Of a DNA stretch of 64,000 nt, positions 10,267 to 19,064 are shown piece by piece (position 1 is the first letter of the stretch; every line of letters starts with the position of its first letter). Made by a program: the position numbers and the translations under genes. The notes beneath the pieces are model-generated. The model did not search any database. It saw only the letters and a list, made by a program, of their open reading frames with translations, and was not told the DNA's origin. Source of the DNA: Candidatus Sulfotelmatobacter sp. (GTDB lineage Bacteria > Acidobacteriota > Terriglobia > Terriglobales > Acidobacteriaceae); contig DASYBM010000015.1 in the NCBI GenBank assembly GCA_036500765.1, positions 62,001 to 126,000 of the forward strand, read 5' to 3'.

Positions 10267-10453
10267 CTGGCTCGGAGCCAGCTTTTCGATCAGTTCGTGG
10301 CATGTTGTTTGTCAGCCGCCATGGTCTCGCTCCGTCATAAATTCTACACGGTTTGGTTGAAATCTAATCAGGAGCGGGAGTCCCGTCGACTTAAGCGTTA
10401 CTCTTCTTACTCCAGCGCGTCTATACTCCAAGGCCTGCGCAGAAACGGAGACT

Positions 10454-11263
10454 ATGAGAATCTATCTCGGGCGTCACGTATACGGATTGGCTGCCATCGC
10501 CTTCGGCGTCATCACTTTGGTGTGGCATGACTTTAACGGATGGCAACAGATCCGGGCGCTGGGCAACGTTCCTCACCGCGATGTTTTGGTCTACCTCGCC
10601 GCGGCCATCGAAATCTTCGGCGGCGTTGCGATTCAATGGCCGAGAACCAGGCGAATTGGCGCTCTCGCACTCGGCGCCATATACCTTGTCTTTGCCCTGC
10701 TCTGGGTGCCGTTCATCGTTGCGGAGCCGCTGAATTACGATCCGTGGGGCAACTTTTTCGAGCAATTCTCGTTGGTCTCGGGCGCGCTCATCGTTTATGG
10801 GTCGAGCGTGTATGAATCGAGCGTGTATGACTCGAGCGCCGGGAAGGATTCGGTGGGAGCGGCGAAAACACGGATCGCTCGTCTCGGCTACGTATTCTTC
10901 GGAATCTGCGTGGTTTCCTTCACGCTGGAACAACTCTTTTATCTTTCTGGAACTGCATCGTTCGTTCCCAAGTGGATTCCTCCCGGACAAATGTTCTGGG
11001 CAATCGCGACCACGATTGCGCTGGCGCTAGCCGCCATCGCGCTACTCTCCGGACGTTTCGCGCTTCTTGCATCTCAATTACTTACTGTAATGATAGTCGG
11101 CTTCGGTTTGCTGGTCTGGCTGCCGAGGCTCTTAGCCGATCCGCATACGCTGTTCAACTGGGCTGGCAACGCGCAGAACCTGGCAATCACAGCGGCGGCG
11201 TGGATTGTCGCTGATTTTCTCCGGCAAAATCGTTCGACTTCAAATGGTGCGCGAGTGAACTGA
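10454..11263 (+). CDS. Multi-pass membrane protein of unknown function
   Basis: 269 residues with about seven to eight predicted transmembrane helices in two blocks: YGLAAIAFGVITLVW, VLVYLAAAIEIFGG, LALGAIYLVFALLWVPFI, then, after a hydrophilic loop, VFFGICVVSFTLEQLFYL and three more. The arrangement recalls DoxX-like membrane proteins, but no signature is conclusive. The loop holds a short tandem duplication (SSVYESSVYDSS, 18-base units at about 10801-10840). ATG is preceded by GGAG at good spacing, and a TATACT lies 20-30 bases upstream. It is convergent with the next gene. Confidence 0.65.
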   Translation: MRIYLGRHVYGLAAIAFGVITLVWHDFNGWQQIRALGNVPHRDVLVYLAAAIEIFGGVAIQWPRTRRIGALALGAIYLVFALLWVPFIVAEPLNYDPWGNFFEQFSLVSGALIVYGSSVYESSVYDSSAGKDSVGAAKTRIARLGYVFFGICVVSFTLEQLFYLSGTASFVPKWIPPGQMFWAIATTIALALAAIALLSGRFALLASQLLTVMIVGFGLLVWLPRLLADPHTLFNWAGNAQNLAITAAAWIVADFLRQNRSTSNGARVN

Positions 11264-11278
11264 CCGTGGGCAGCGACG

Positions 11279-11938
11279 CTACTTCCCTTCCAAATTAATG
11301 TCTCCCACGCCGACGTGCGCCCTCAGTTCGTACTTGCCTTCGCCGTGATACTTTAACTTCTTGCCGAGCCAGCCGGTGGTTTCGCCGTAGCCGTCGCCGT
11401 TGACCTCCCCGATGCCGGTGCTGGCGTTGACCAGACGATATCGGGCGTGCCCGCTGTTCACGCGAATGTCGCCGACGCCCAGGCTCAGATCCTTGTCGCC
11501 CTCAACCTCTTCCACGGTCACGTCTCCCACTTTGTCATGCACGTCGAGATTGGTGTTCTGCGGCACTTCCAGCTCCACGTCAAACTCGGTGTTGCTGCTG
11601 GAAGGCGCATGGAATTCGATCGTGGCATCGCTGCCTTTCACGTCAAAGTCCACCGTAGCCTCTTTCACGGTTTTCTCGCGGCGCGATTTGATGGTGTAGC
11701 GCAGGCTGATCTTGCTGGCATCTCCGCGCTTGATGTGCATGTCGCCAACGCTCAGGCGCACGTGCACGAAACCGCCGGCGGCAAACTCGCGAGCGTCACT
11801 GTGGGTCTCTTCGTAGTTCCAGTCATTGCTCCAGGATCTGGCTGCGCAAAGTGGAACCGCCGCAAGTAGTACGAGCGGAAGACAAGCGATAAATGTTTTG
11901 TTCAGCAGAACCAGACGGAGAAGCGACTTTTTGGACAT
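11279..11938 (-). CDS. Secreted DUF4097-like beta-repeat protein
   Basis: 219 residues from the ATG at 11938, chosen because AGAGG lies 7 bases before it. The upstream in-frame ATG at 11956 has no ribosome site. A signal peptide (LVLLNKTFIACLPLVLLAAVPLCA) is followed by repeating short beta-strand units with the pattern VGDxxV/I: VRLSVGDMHIKRG, HDKVGDVTVEEVEG, LGVGDIRVNSG, GVGDINLEGK. Such repeats are typical of DUF4097/DUF2807 putative adhesin beta-solenoids in Acidobacteria. Probably periplasmic or surface exposed. Partner genes are not evident. Confidence 0.7.
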   Translation of the reverse strand: MSKKSLLRLVLLNKTFIACLPLVLLAAVPLCAARSWSNDWNYEETHSDAREFAAGGFVHVRLSVGDMHIKRGDASKISLRYTIKSRREKTVKEATVDFDVKGSDATIEFHAPSSSNTEFDVELEVPQNTNLDVHDKVGDVTVEEVEGDKDLSLGVGDIRVNSGHARYRLVNASTGIGEVNGDGYGETTGWLGKKLKYHGEGKYELRAHVGVGDINLEGK

Positions 11939-12033
11939 GAAGCACCTCTTGGACATGGAAGCGCCTGATGGTGGTACGTAGAGAGGAGGAACGAAGTTCC
12001 AAAAGAAAGTTCTGAAAGTTCTGTCGTTATCGG

Positions 12034-12064
12034 CCGCAGGCGGACGAATGCGTCCGCCGCCACG
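12034..12064. repeat. Dispersed palindromic repeat R1, copy 3 (half unit)
   Basis: GCGGACGAATGCGTCCGC is a perfect palindrome followed by CGCCACG. It lies 10 bases beyond the marC stop codon and upstream of the DUF4097-like gene. Confidence 0.7.
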
Positions 12065-12073
12065 TTTTTCCAC

Positions 12074-12721
12074 TCAGTTTCTGAAGTCGGCCATGCCGTT
12101 CCACACCAGTTGCACCGCGATGGCAAGAATCAGGAAGCCGAAAATCTTGTTGATCGCGCCCACCGCGCTCGGCCCCAGACGCCGCACTAGCGGACCTCCC
12201 AGGCCAAAGAAAAGCGAAACGCTCACAGCGATGGCCGCAATGCCGATGACCATGCCTAGATACGCGGCTGCGTTGTCCACATGCGCCGCCAGCGCCATTA
12301 CGACGCCGATGGCACCCGGCCCTGACATCAGCGGCATCGCCAGCGGCGTCAGAGAAATGTCTTCTTTGTCTTCGGCTTCGTGGCTCTCTTCCGGCGTGAT
12401 GCGCGCATGCGATGTCACCATGCCCCAGGCCGTATTGGCCACGATCAGCCCGCCAGCGATCTTGATCACAGGCAGCGAGATGCCAAAGAATTGCAGCACA
12501 AAGCGCCCAAAGAAAAGAAACGTAACCAGAATTATGAAGACCCAAATTCCCGTCTTGATCGCGGTTCGACGACGATCCTGCGCCGTCCAAGTCGAAGTCA
12601 TCGAGAAGAAGATGGGGACGCCGCCGAACGGGTCGACAATCGGAAACAGCGCCAGGAAAGTCGCCGCAGCCGAGGCGGGCAGCGTGCGCAGGAACTGGCC
12701 GAGTGCGTGCGCGGAGGTCAT
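12074..12721 (-). CDS. MarC family integral membrane protein
   Basis: 215 residues from ATG 12721, which overlaps the vapC stop as ATGA. Six hydrophobic helices are visible. Family landmarks are FLALFPIVDPFGGVPIFF in helix 1, GGLIVANTAWGM, PLAMPLMSGPGAIGVVMALA and the last helix GFLILAIAVQLVWNG. This matches MarC/YchE/YhgN proteins, whose role is unsettled despite the name. A longer frame reading into vapC was rejected. Translational coupling to vapBC is unusual, as TA modules are normally independent units. Confidence 0.88.
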   Translation of the reverse strand: MTSAHALGQFLRTLPASAAATFLALFPIVDPFGGVPIFFSMTSTWTAQDRRRTAIKTGIWVFIILVTFLFFGRFVLQFFGISLPVIKIAGGLIVANTAWGMVTSHARITPEESHEAEDKEDISLTPLAMPLMSGPGAIGVVMALAAHVDNAAAYLGMVIGIAAIAVSVSLFFGLGGPLVRRLGPSAVGAINKIFGFLILAIAVQLVWNGMADFRN

Positions 12722-13134
12722 TCGCCGGCCTTGAACGGATTTAGAATCCCGACCCCGAGATGCGTGAAGTCTTTTTCGTTGCGGGTCGCTACCGTGAGGC
12801 CGTGGACCCGGGCGGTCGCCGCGAGCATGGCGTCTGCATCCAAAGCGCGGGACTTTCCCTCCATCAACCGTGACCACTCGCGAAAACAGGCAGTATCCAT
12901 GGGCAACAATGAAAATGATGTTTCTACATAGCTCAGCCAATTCTCGATCTCTCGAGCCTTGGCTGCATCCTGCTTGCGAGTTCTTTCAACCCCTGCCTGA
13001 AGCTCTCCCATCGTGACAGCCGAGATGAATACCTGCTCTGCGCGAAGCGTGTCTAACCACGCCACCACCGCGCCGTGCGGATTGACTTTGCGAAGCTCAG
13101 AGACCACATTGGTGTCGAGAAGGTATCGGCTCAC
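12718..13134 (-). CDS. VapC-type PIN-domain toxin (module 1)
   Basis: 138-residue RNase toxin of the PIN fold. Acidic active-site residues sit in the usual places: LLDTNVVSEL (Asp7), TMGELQAG (Glu44), DADAMLAATA (Asp98/Asp100 region) and TRNEKDF (Asp near 121). It should cleave tRNA or other RNA when free of antitoxin. It is translated after its antitoxin with a 4-base overlap and is itself overlapped by marC. Confidence 0.9.
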   Translation of the reverse strand: MSRYLLDTNVVSELRKVNPHGAVVAWLDTLRAEQVFISAVTMGELQAGVERTRKQDAAKAREIENWLSYVETSFSLLPMDTACFREWSRLMEGKSRALDADAMLAATARVHGLTVATRNEKDFTHLGVGILNPFKAGE

Positions 13135-13403
13135 TTAAAGTCCGGATGACTAAAGTCGATGGGTGGCCTACGCTTTCGTCTCCTGCGCTTCGGAACACGC
13201 ATGTCAAAACGGGGCCCAGGACCGAGGAGAATTTCTTTGATGCTGGGACGGTGAGCATGCTGCATGCGGCGCCATTCCTCAATGGGAACTAACACGGCGG
13301 CCTCGACGCCGCGGCGCGTCACGATCTGCGGGCCCTTCTCGAGCGCTGCGTCCAGAAACTCGCTGAAACGCGCCTTCGCATCTTGTAACTGCCACGTGCC
13401 CAC
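13131..13403 (-). CDS. Phd/YefM-type antitoxin (module 1)
   Basis: 90 residues from a GTG with AAGAGG 8 bases upstream. The N-terminal part (WQLQDAKARFSEFLDAALEKGPQIVTRRGVEAAVLVPIEEW) is the Phd/YefM DNA-binding fold. The C-terminal tail is very basic (RVPKRRRRKRRPP), as in antitoxins that thread into a PIN toxin. It represses its own promoter, presumably at the GACTAGTC boxes upstream. Confidence 0.88.
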   Translation of the reverse strand: MGTWQLQDAKARFSEFLDAALEKGPQIVTRRGVEAAVLVPIEEWRRMQHAHRPSIKEILLGPGPRFDMRVPKRRRRKRRPPIDFSHPDFK

Positions 13404-13426
13404 GGATGAACCTCTTCTTTCATGGG

Positions 13427-13454
13427 ATTATATGACTAGTCAGATGACTAGTCA
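13427..13454 (-). promoter_or_regulatory. Promoter-operator of vapBC module 1
   Basis: Two copies of the perfect palindrome TGACTAGTCA (13433-13442 and 13445-13454, 12-base period) lie directly upstream of a perfect TATAAT (13427-13432, minus strand). The repressor would occupy the spacer between -35 and -10. The same arrangement is found at module 2 (21261-21285). Confidence 0.75.
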
Positions 13455-13467
13455 ATGATTCGGGTTT

Positions 13468-15642
13468 TTACCGGTACCCGTCCAGGATTTTCGCCGCGCG
13501 CTCCAGCGCGGCCGCGAGTACGGCGAGTTGCTGGCGCGCGCGCTCGCTGTCGCCTTTATCAAGAGCTTCATTCACGCCCGGGATTACCACCGCCGCATAA
13601 CCCGTATATTCCCCGGGCGCATAAATCACATGGCGAAACCAGGGACGATGCGGCAACCCTTCCGACGACAGCAGCGCCCGCTCCGCCCCGCGCAGGGCCT
13701 GATTCAAACGTGCGGGATCCTGCGGCGGGCTCTTCTGCTTCGCCAGTATTTTTATTCCGGCGGCCTCGAAGTGCTGAGCCGCCGCATTCACCGCGCTGAA
13801 GTCGGGTGCATGGCTGCCGAATTTATCCTCGGCACGCTTGCGCGCCGCGTCCACGTACGCGACAATTTCTTTCCCATACTCGTCGTAGTCGTAAGGCAAC
13901 ACATCGGCGCCGGCCATGCGCAGGGCTTCCAATCCAAACACGCGCGCCATCTCTTGCTCGTAGGCGAAATCCGGATCGGCAAATTTTTTGAACCATGTGA
14001 AGTCATCGAAAGCGGAGTGGTATACGCCGTAAGAACCGCTCGAACTAATATCGTTGGATGGTACTCCTGTGTGCTGAAAAAATGCCGTGTAGTCGGAACC
14101 ACTGCCCAAGTCGCCCACAGGCACGTCGCTCTTCCCCTGCGCCGCGGGAAGACGATGATTTTCGACAACCGCCTCGGTAGCAGATTGCGCCGAAAGGATC
14201 TCTGCCTGCGCTCCCTTCTCCCAAACCTCATAGACGGTTCCACCTTTCGGGCTGGGCACAACTTTGGTGACGTCGCGGATAAATTGTTTAAGACTAGGCA
14301 CCGCCGATGCGCCAAACTTCGATCCGGAAACGGCGACATCCATATTGAAATACGCTGCCGCATTCGCCAGCTCGGCCTCATGTTGTTCCACCCACTCGGT
14401 CGAGCCCATCAAGCCTTCTTCTTCGCCGTCCCAGCTACAGAAAATCAGCGTGCGTTTAGGCTTCCACCCGGACTTCAGCAACTCGCCGGCGCCATGCGCC
14501 GCCTCGAGCATCGCCGCCGTGCCGCTATTAGGATCTACCGCTCCATAAACCCAGGCATCGCGATGGTTGCCCGCGACCACCCACTCATCGGGCAACTCCC
14601 CGCCACGCACGCGGCCGATCACGTCCCACAGAGTGCGGAACTGGTAGTCCTGCTTAAGATGCATCTTGAGCTTCGCCGGCCCCGGACCAACGTGATAAGT
14701 GAAGGGCAGCGCGCCCTGCCACTCGCGAGGCGAGTCTGGTCCGCCCAGGTGTTCCAGCACGGGCCAGGCATCGTGATACGACAGAGGTGTAACCGGAATC
14801 GTTGGCATCTGCCGCGATTCCTGCGGCGAAATCCGCTGTGACGCCGGAAGCGTGGGCACAGACGCCACGCCGGGAGTGGTCGGATCGCCAGGAAATTCGA
14901 ACATATATCCCACCGACCCACGCTGCACGCCGGTATCCGGCCGCCACGGGCCTTCAGGATATTTATCGCCCTTTCGCCAACCGTCATCCGCCGGATCGGA
15001 ATAGATGATCACGCCCGCCGCGCCGCGTTCCTGCGCGATGAATACTTTAACGCCGCGAAAATTCTGCCCGTAACGCACCAGCACGATCTTGCCGCGCACG
15101 TCGATCTTCAGCTTGTCCAGTTTCTCGAAATCCTCCGGCGTGCCGTAATTGGCATAGACTACGTCGGCTTCAGCGTCGCCCGACGGAGACATCCCGCTGA
15201 ACGGCATGACCACGCGAGGATCGTCTTGAAAGGGATCGTGATCGACGTGCTCGCGCGTGGGTCCGTGCATTTCCACACCATCGGGCGCGACCAGATCGAC
15301 GCTGATTTCCTCCGGGTAGTTGATCCAGACTTTGTATTCGACAATTTCGGTGTCGAGCCCGGCGTCGCGGAACTTCTGCGCGACATAGTCGGCTGTGGCT
15401 TTGTCTTCGATCGTGCCCGCCATATGCGGAACCTTGGTCAGTGTGCGTAGATGTTCCTCCGCCAGGTTGGCATCCGGAACGGCGAGAAAGCGCGATTCAA
15501 CGGCCTGCTCAGCCGCGGCGTCGCGGAAACCAAAGATGGTGGGAGGGGAACCTGAAGCGGCTGCGGCGTCATGAGTAGCGGTTGAAGACGATCCGGAAAA
15601 AAATAGCGCTGACGACAGCACTGCTGATAAGAGAAGTTTCAT
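13468..15642 (-). CDS. Secreted M28 metallopeptidase, glutamate carboxypeptidase II-like
   Basis: 724-residue secreted zinc peptidase. It has a signal peptide (MKLLLSAVLSSALFFSGSSS) and a protease-associated domain (roughly 120-340, with DVRGKIVLVRYGQNFRGVKV). The M28 catalytic domain (about 345-580) has the metal ligands in AGNHRDAWVYGAVDPNSGT, CSWDGEEEGLMGSTEW, NMDVAVSG and YHSAFDDF. A helical dimerisation domain at the C terminus resembles the transferrin receptor. The order and length match human GCPII/PSMA and bacterial relatives that release C-terminal acidic residues or dipeptides. It is monocistronic. Confidence 0.93.
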   Translation of the reverse strand: MKLLLSAVLSSALFFSGSSSTATHDAAAASGSPPTIFGFRDAAAEQAVESRFLAVPDANLAEEHLRTLTKVPHMAGTIEDKATADYVAQKFRDAGLDTEIVEYKVWINYPEEISVDLVAPDGVEMHGPTREHVDHDPFQDDPRVVMPFSGMSPSGDAEADVVYANYGTPEDFEKLDKLKIDVRGKIVLVRYGQNFRGVKVFIAQERGAAGVIIYSDPADDGWRKGDKYPEGPWRPDTGVQRGSVGYMFEFPGDPTTPGVASVPTLPASQRISPQESRQMPTIPVTPLSYHDAWPVLEHLGGPDSPREWQGALPFTYHVGPGPAKLKMHLKQDYQFRTLWDVIGRVRGGELPDEWVVAGNHRDAWVYGAVDPNSGTAAMLEAAHGAGELLKSGWKPKRTLIFCSWDGEEEGLMGSTEWVEQHEAELANAAAYFNMDVAVSGSKFGASAVPSLKQFIRDVTKVVPSPKGGTVYEVWEKGAQAEILSAQSATEAVVENHRLPAAQGKSDVPVGDLGSGSDYTAFFQHTGVPSNDISSSGSYGVYHSAFDDFTWFKKFADPDFAYEQEMARVFGLEALRMAGADVLPYDYDEYGKEIVAYVDAARKRAEDKFGSHAPDFSAVNAAAQHFEAAGIKILAKQKSPPQDPARLNQALRGAERALLSSEGLPHRPWFRHVIYAPGEYTGYAAVVIPGVNEALDKGDSERARQQLAVLAAALERAAKILDGYR

Positions 15643-15854
15643 CGGGCTCCTGGGGCGGAAGGTAGTAAGGTAGCATATACGTCGATAACCTTTACACTCC
15701 CGGATCTATGAAACGTCCAAAGAAGTCATTCAAACCGTTGCAGATTACGTCACTGAAGATTAAGTCACTTGGAAACAGCGGCGTTAGCGATGTGAGCGTG
15801 AACCACGACCGCTATCTTGCGGATTTCATCTACAGCACAAAGTTGCTGGAGCCA

Positions 15855-17108
15855 CTACCGCACCTGCCCCGTCCCGACAATCTCGTACTTCGAAGAAGTC
15901 AGTTCCGCGAGCGCGAACGGGCCCCGGCAGTGGAGTTTCTGGGTGCTGATGCCCATCTCGGCGCCGAAGCCAAACTCTGCGCCATCGGTAAAACGGGTCG
16001 AGGCATTCCAGTAAACGGCGGCGGAATCGACGCGGTGCAGGAAGTTACGGGCGTTGCCTTCATTGTGCGTGACGATCGAATCGCTGTGCTTGGTCGAATA
16101 GCGGTTGATGTGGGCAATAGCGTCGTTGACATTGGCGACCACGGCCACGGCCATGCACAGGCGCAAATACTCTTCGTACCAATCTTGTTCAATCGCTGGC
16201 GCGACCGGCAATCCGGCCGCTAAGGTGCGGGCTTTGCCGTCACCGCGCACTTCCACCCCGGCCGCGATCAACTTTTTCGCGATGCGCGGAACATATTCCG
16301 CGGCGACCCGCTCGTGCACCAGCAATTTTTCCGCGGCGTTGCACACCGACGGGCGCTGCGTCTTGGCATTAATGACAATCCGGTCGGCCATGTCGAAATC
16401 GGCCGACTCGTCGACGAAGATGTGGCAGTTTCCGGCTCCGGTTTCGATAACCGGGACTGCCGAATTTTCTGTGACGAAGGTGATGAGCCCCGCGCCGCCG
16501 CGTGGAATGATGACATCGACCAATCCACGAGCCTTGATGAGTTCCTGCACCGATTGCCGGGTGCCGGAGTCGAGAAGTTCCATCGCGCCCTCGGGTACGC
16601 CCGGCACGGCGGTCATCATCTCAACCAGGCGCTGATTGCTGTGCGCCGCTTCTTTGCCCCCGCGCAGCACAATAGCATTCCCGGTCTTGAGCGCGAGCAC
16701 CGCGGTATCGACCGTCACGTTCGGCCGCGACTCATAGATGATTCCGACGACTCCCAGCGGAACGCGTAGCTTGCGAATGCGCAGGCCGTTGGACTTCGTC
16801 CACTCCGCCAGCGTTTCACCGATGGGATCCGCTAGGGCCGCAACGTCGCGCACACCGCTCGCCATGTCTTTGATGCGTGCCGAGGTCAGCAGCAGGCGGT
16901 CTTGCATCGCGCCTTCCAGACCGGAGCTTTGCGCGTCTTCGTGATTCGCGGCGAGAATACTTTTCTCGTTCGCTTCGATCGCATCGGCAATCGCAAGCAA
17001 GATCGCATTCTTTTCTTTTGTAGTCAGCAGGGCCAGCAAGCTCGAAGCGGCGCGGGCACGCAGCAACTTTTCCTGTGTCGACGCAGTCGTGGTGAGCGTG
17101 GCAGCCAT
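15855..17108 (-). CDS. proA: Glutamate-5-semialdehyde (gamma-glutamyl phosphate) dehydrogenase
   Basis: Second step of proline synthesis: NADPH-dependent reduction of gamma-glutamyl phosphate. 417 residues from ATG 17108; a TTG at 17123 preceded by GAAGA is an alternative start. Family landmarks: LRIRKLRVPLGVVGIIYESRPNVT, GNAIVLRGGKEAAHSN, IIPRGGAGLI, the catalytic Cys in KTQRPSVCNAAEKLLVH, and HGTDEA-type ending replaced by EFGFGAEMGISTQKLHCRGP. It follows proB by 31 bases on the same strand. Confidence 0.94.
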   Translation of the reverse strand: MAATLTTTASTQEKLLRARAASSLLALLTTKEKNAILLAIADAIEANEKSILAANHEDAQSSGLEGAMQDRLLLTSARIKDMASGVRDVAALADPIGETLAEWTKSNGLRIRKLRVPLGVVGIIYESRPNVTVDTAVLALKTGNAIVLRGGKEAAHSNQRLVEMMTAVPGVPEGAMELLDSGTRQSVQELIKARGLVDVIIPRGGAGLITFVTENSAVPVIETGAGNCHIFVDESADFDMADRIVINAKTQRPSVCNAAEKLLVHERVAAEYVPRIAKKLIAAGVEVRGDGKARTLAAGLPVAPAIEQDWYEEYLRLCMAVAVVANVNDAIAHINRYSTKHSDSIVTHNEGNARNFLHRVDSAAVYWNASTRFTDGAEFGFGAEMGISTQKLHCRGPFALAELTSSKYEIVGTGQVR

Positions 17109-17139
17109 CGCAATAATTATCAATCTTCAAGACTTCGAA

Positions 17140-17892
17140 TTATCGATCCTTCTGCGGCGGAAAATAAGTTCCGATCTTGCGCTCCATGCCCGCCGTGATC
17201 GCCTTCGGATGACGCCCGTTCACAATAGCCACGTGCACTCCCCCTTCGCTCGCCAGCTTGGCAGCCCGCAGTTTTGAAATCATTCCGCCGCGGCCCTGCG
17301 AACTTTTGCCATTGCATTGCGCTTCGATCGTTGGAGTCAGCTTGCGAATCACGCGCTGCAAACGCGGCTGCTTGCGGCCGTTTGGCACGAGGAATCCATC
17401 GACATTGGTCAGCAGGAGCAGCCAGTCCGCTTTGACCGCCGTAGCCAGCAGCGAACTCAACTCGTCGTTGTCGCCGAACGCGCCTTCCAACTCGCGCACA
17501 GAAACGCTGTCGTTCTCGTTCACGATTGGCACGACACCCAAGGCCAGGAGTTCGGCAAGTGCGTTCTGCAAATTGCGGTAGCGCACGGGAGAAGTGAAAT
17601 CATCACTCGAGAGCAACAACTGCGCCACGACTTTCTTGCCGAAGAAAAGACGCTCGTAAGTATGCATCAGCTTGCTCTGCCCAACCGCGGCACAGGCTTG
17701 CATGCGCGGCACATCGTTCGGGCGCTTCTGGAGAGCAAGGCCCGACATACCCGCGGCGATCGCGCCCGAAGTAACGATCAGATATTCGTTCTTCGACAGA
17801 TCGAACTGATCCACCATCCCGCGCAGCAGGTTGATATCAATTTGCCCGCCGGGAGCGATAAGGCTGGTGCCGACTTTAATGACAACTCGCAT
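17140..17892 (-). CDS. proB: Glutamate 5-kinase (no PUA domain)
   Basis: First step of proline synthesis, ATP-dependent phosphorylation of glutamate. 250 residues with the amino acid kinase fold: VVIKVGTSLI at the start, VTSGAIAAGM, NENDSVSV, FGDNDELSSLLA, TNVDG and GRGGMISKLRAAKLA. The C-terminal RNA-binding-like PUA domain of the ~367-residue E. coli enzyme is absent; the protein ends soon after IGTYFPP. proB and proA form an operon. Confidence 0.94.
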   Translation of the reverse strand: MRVVIKVGTSLIAPGGQIDINLLRGMVDQFDLSKNEYLIVTSGAIAAGMSGLALQKRPNDVPRMQACAAVGQSKLMHTYERLFFGKKVVAQLLLSSDDFTSPVRYRNLQNALAELLALGVVPIVNENDSVSVRELEGAFGDNDELSSLLATAVKADWLLLLTNVDGFLVPNGRKQPRLQRVIRKLTPTIEAQCNGKSSQGRGGMISKLRAAKLASEGGVHVAIVNGRHPKAITAGMERKIGTYFPPQKDR

Positions 17893-18089
17893 ACTTTAGA
17901 TGACGTGAGATGACAAGCTCATCGACCAGTTTGTGCGGCTGACGTACCAGGGCAAGTTCACATTTTCTTCGCCGCCGCGCGGTCCTCTCAGAAACCGCGA
18001 CTCATACCCAGCGGCGACGGACAATACCTCTATCCTGCCGTTAGAATAGTTTTCTGGCAAGGTGAAAAATCTTGCCAGGTTGCAAGATT

Positions 18090-18854
18090 ATGCCTGCTTC
18101 CAATGCCACCAGCCGCTTCTCCGATCGCGTGGAACATTATGTCCGTTACCGGCCAGGATATCCTGCTGAAGTTTTACAAGTTTTGAAAACCGAGTGTGGA
18201 TTGCAATCCGGTCACGTGATTGCAGACATTGCCTCTGGCACGGGTATCTGGACGCGCGTTCTGCTTGAACATGGAAACCATGTCTTCGGAGTCGAACCCA
18301 ACGCTGAGATGCGGCAAGCCGGCGAGCGGCTGCTGGCTTCATTTCCCAAGTTCACGAGCGTTTCTGGAACGGCCGAGGCGACCACGCTTCCGAATCACTC
18401 CGTCGATTTTGTCACCGCAGCACAGGCGGCTCACTGGTTTGATCGAGCGCGGGCGCGAGCCGAATTTGTCCGCATCCTCAAGCCGGGCGGATGGCTCGTG
18501 CTGCTCTGGAACGAGCGCCTCACCGATTCGACTCCGTTCCTTCGCGACTACGAACAATTATTGCTGACCTACGGCACGGACTACGAAGAGGTAAGGCATG
18601 AGCGCACCACCGACTCGGTGAATGAGTTCTTCGATCCGGCGCCGTTTCACGAGCGCGTGTTTCCGATGCAGCAGGAATTCGACTACGCGGGAGTCGAGGG
18701 CCGATTGTTATCGTCGTCTTATGCGCCGGGCCCGGAAGATCCCAAGCACACGCCCATGCTGCAGGAACTGCGCCGGATTTTCGAGATGCGGGCAGTCGAT
18801 GGGCGGATCGCATTCGAGTACAAAACACGTGTCTATTACGGGCGGGTTTGGTAG
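18090..18854 (+). CDS. Class I SAM-dependent methyltransferase
   Basis: 254 residues from ATG 18090 (a TTG at 18072 is less likely). Rossmann-fold methyltransferase of the UbiE/Methyltransf_11 type: motif I VIADIASGTGIWTRVLLEHG, the acidic residue after VFGVEP, motif post-I VSGTAEATTLP, and ARAEFVRILKPGGWLVLLW. The N-terminal RFSDRVEHYVRYRPGYP is common in small-molecule methyltransferases of soil bacteria. Its TAG stop is the first part of repeat R3. The substrate is unknown. Confidence 0.85.
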   Translation: MPASNATSRFSDRVEHYVRYRPGYPAEVLQVLKTECGLQSGHVIADIASGTGIWTRVLLEHGNHVFGVEPNAEMRQAGERLLASFPKFTSVSGTAEATTLPNHSVDFVTAAQAAHWFDRARARAEFVRILKPGGWLVLLWNERLTDSTPFLRDYEQLLLTYGTDYEEVRHERTTDSVNEFFDPAPFHERVFPMQQEFDYAGVEGRLLSSSYAPGPEDPKHTPMLQELRRIFEMRAVDGRIAFEYKTRVYYGRVW

Positions 18855-19021
18855 CGCCGGCATCTTGCCGGCTGTCCCGAGGGCATCCCGCCCTCGGCGC
18901 TGGCGACCGCCAGTCTCTAAAACGGTTTAAGGGCATCTCGCTGTCAGCACGGCGGGCGAGTCGCCCGCCGGACAACCGCCGGAGCCTGCCCTGAGCGAAG
19001 TCGAAGGGACGGCGGCGCTAC
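18851..19021. repeat. Composite palindromic element R3, copy 1
   Basis: 171 bp bounded by GTAGCGCC and GGCGCTAC. Inside are several GC-rich hairpins (GCCGGCATCTTGCCGGC, CGAGGGCATCCCGCCCTCG, GGCGGGCGAGTCGCCCGCC) and an R4-like core (CCTGAGCGAAGTCGAAGG). It fills the whole gap between the methyltransferase and the decarboxylase and gives the former its TAG stop. Confidence 0.8.
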
Positions 19022-19064
19022 AACTTCTCTGCTACGATCTGCTTTTCAATCGTCCGAGGTTATC

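Noticed and set aside
13528-14841. 437-codon frame opposite the M28 peptidase
   Set aside because: No family features, biased composition, fully inside a conserved gene.
15708-15854. Small frame beginning MKRPKKSFKPLQ
   Set aside because: Most of its length is antisense to proA; the free part is too short to judge.
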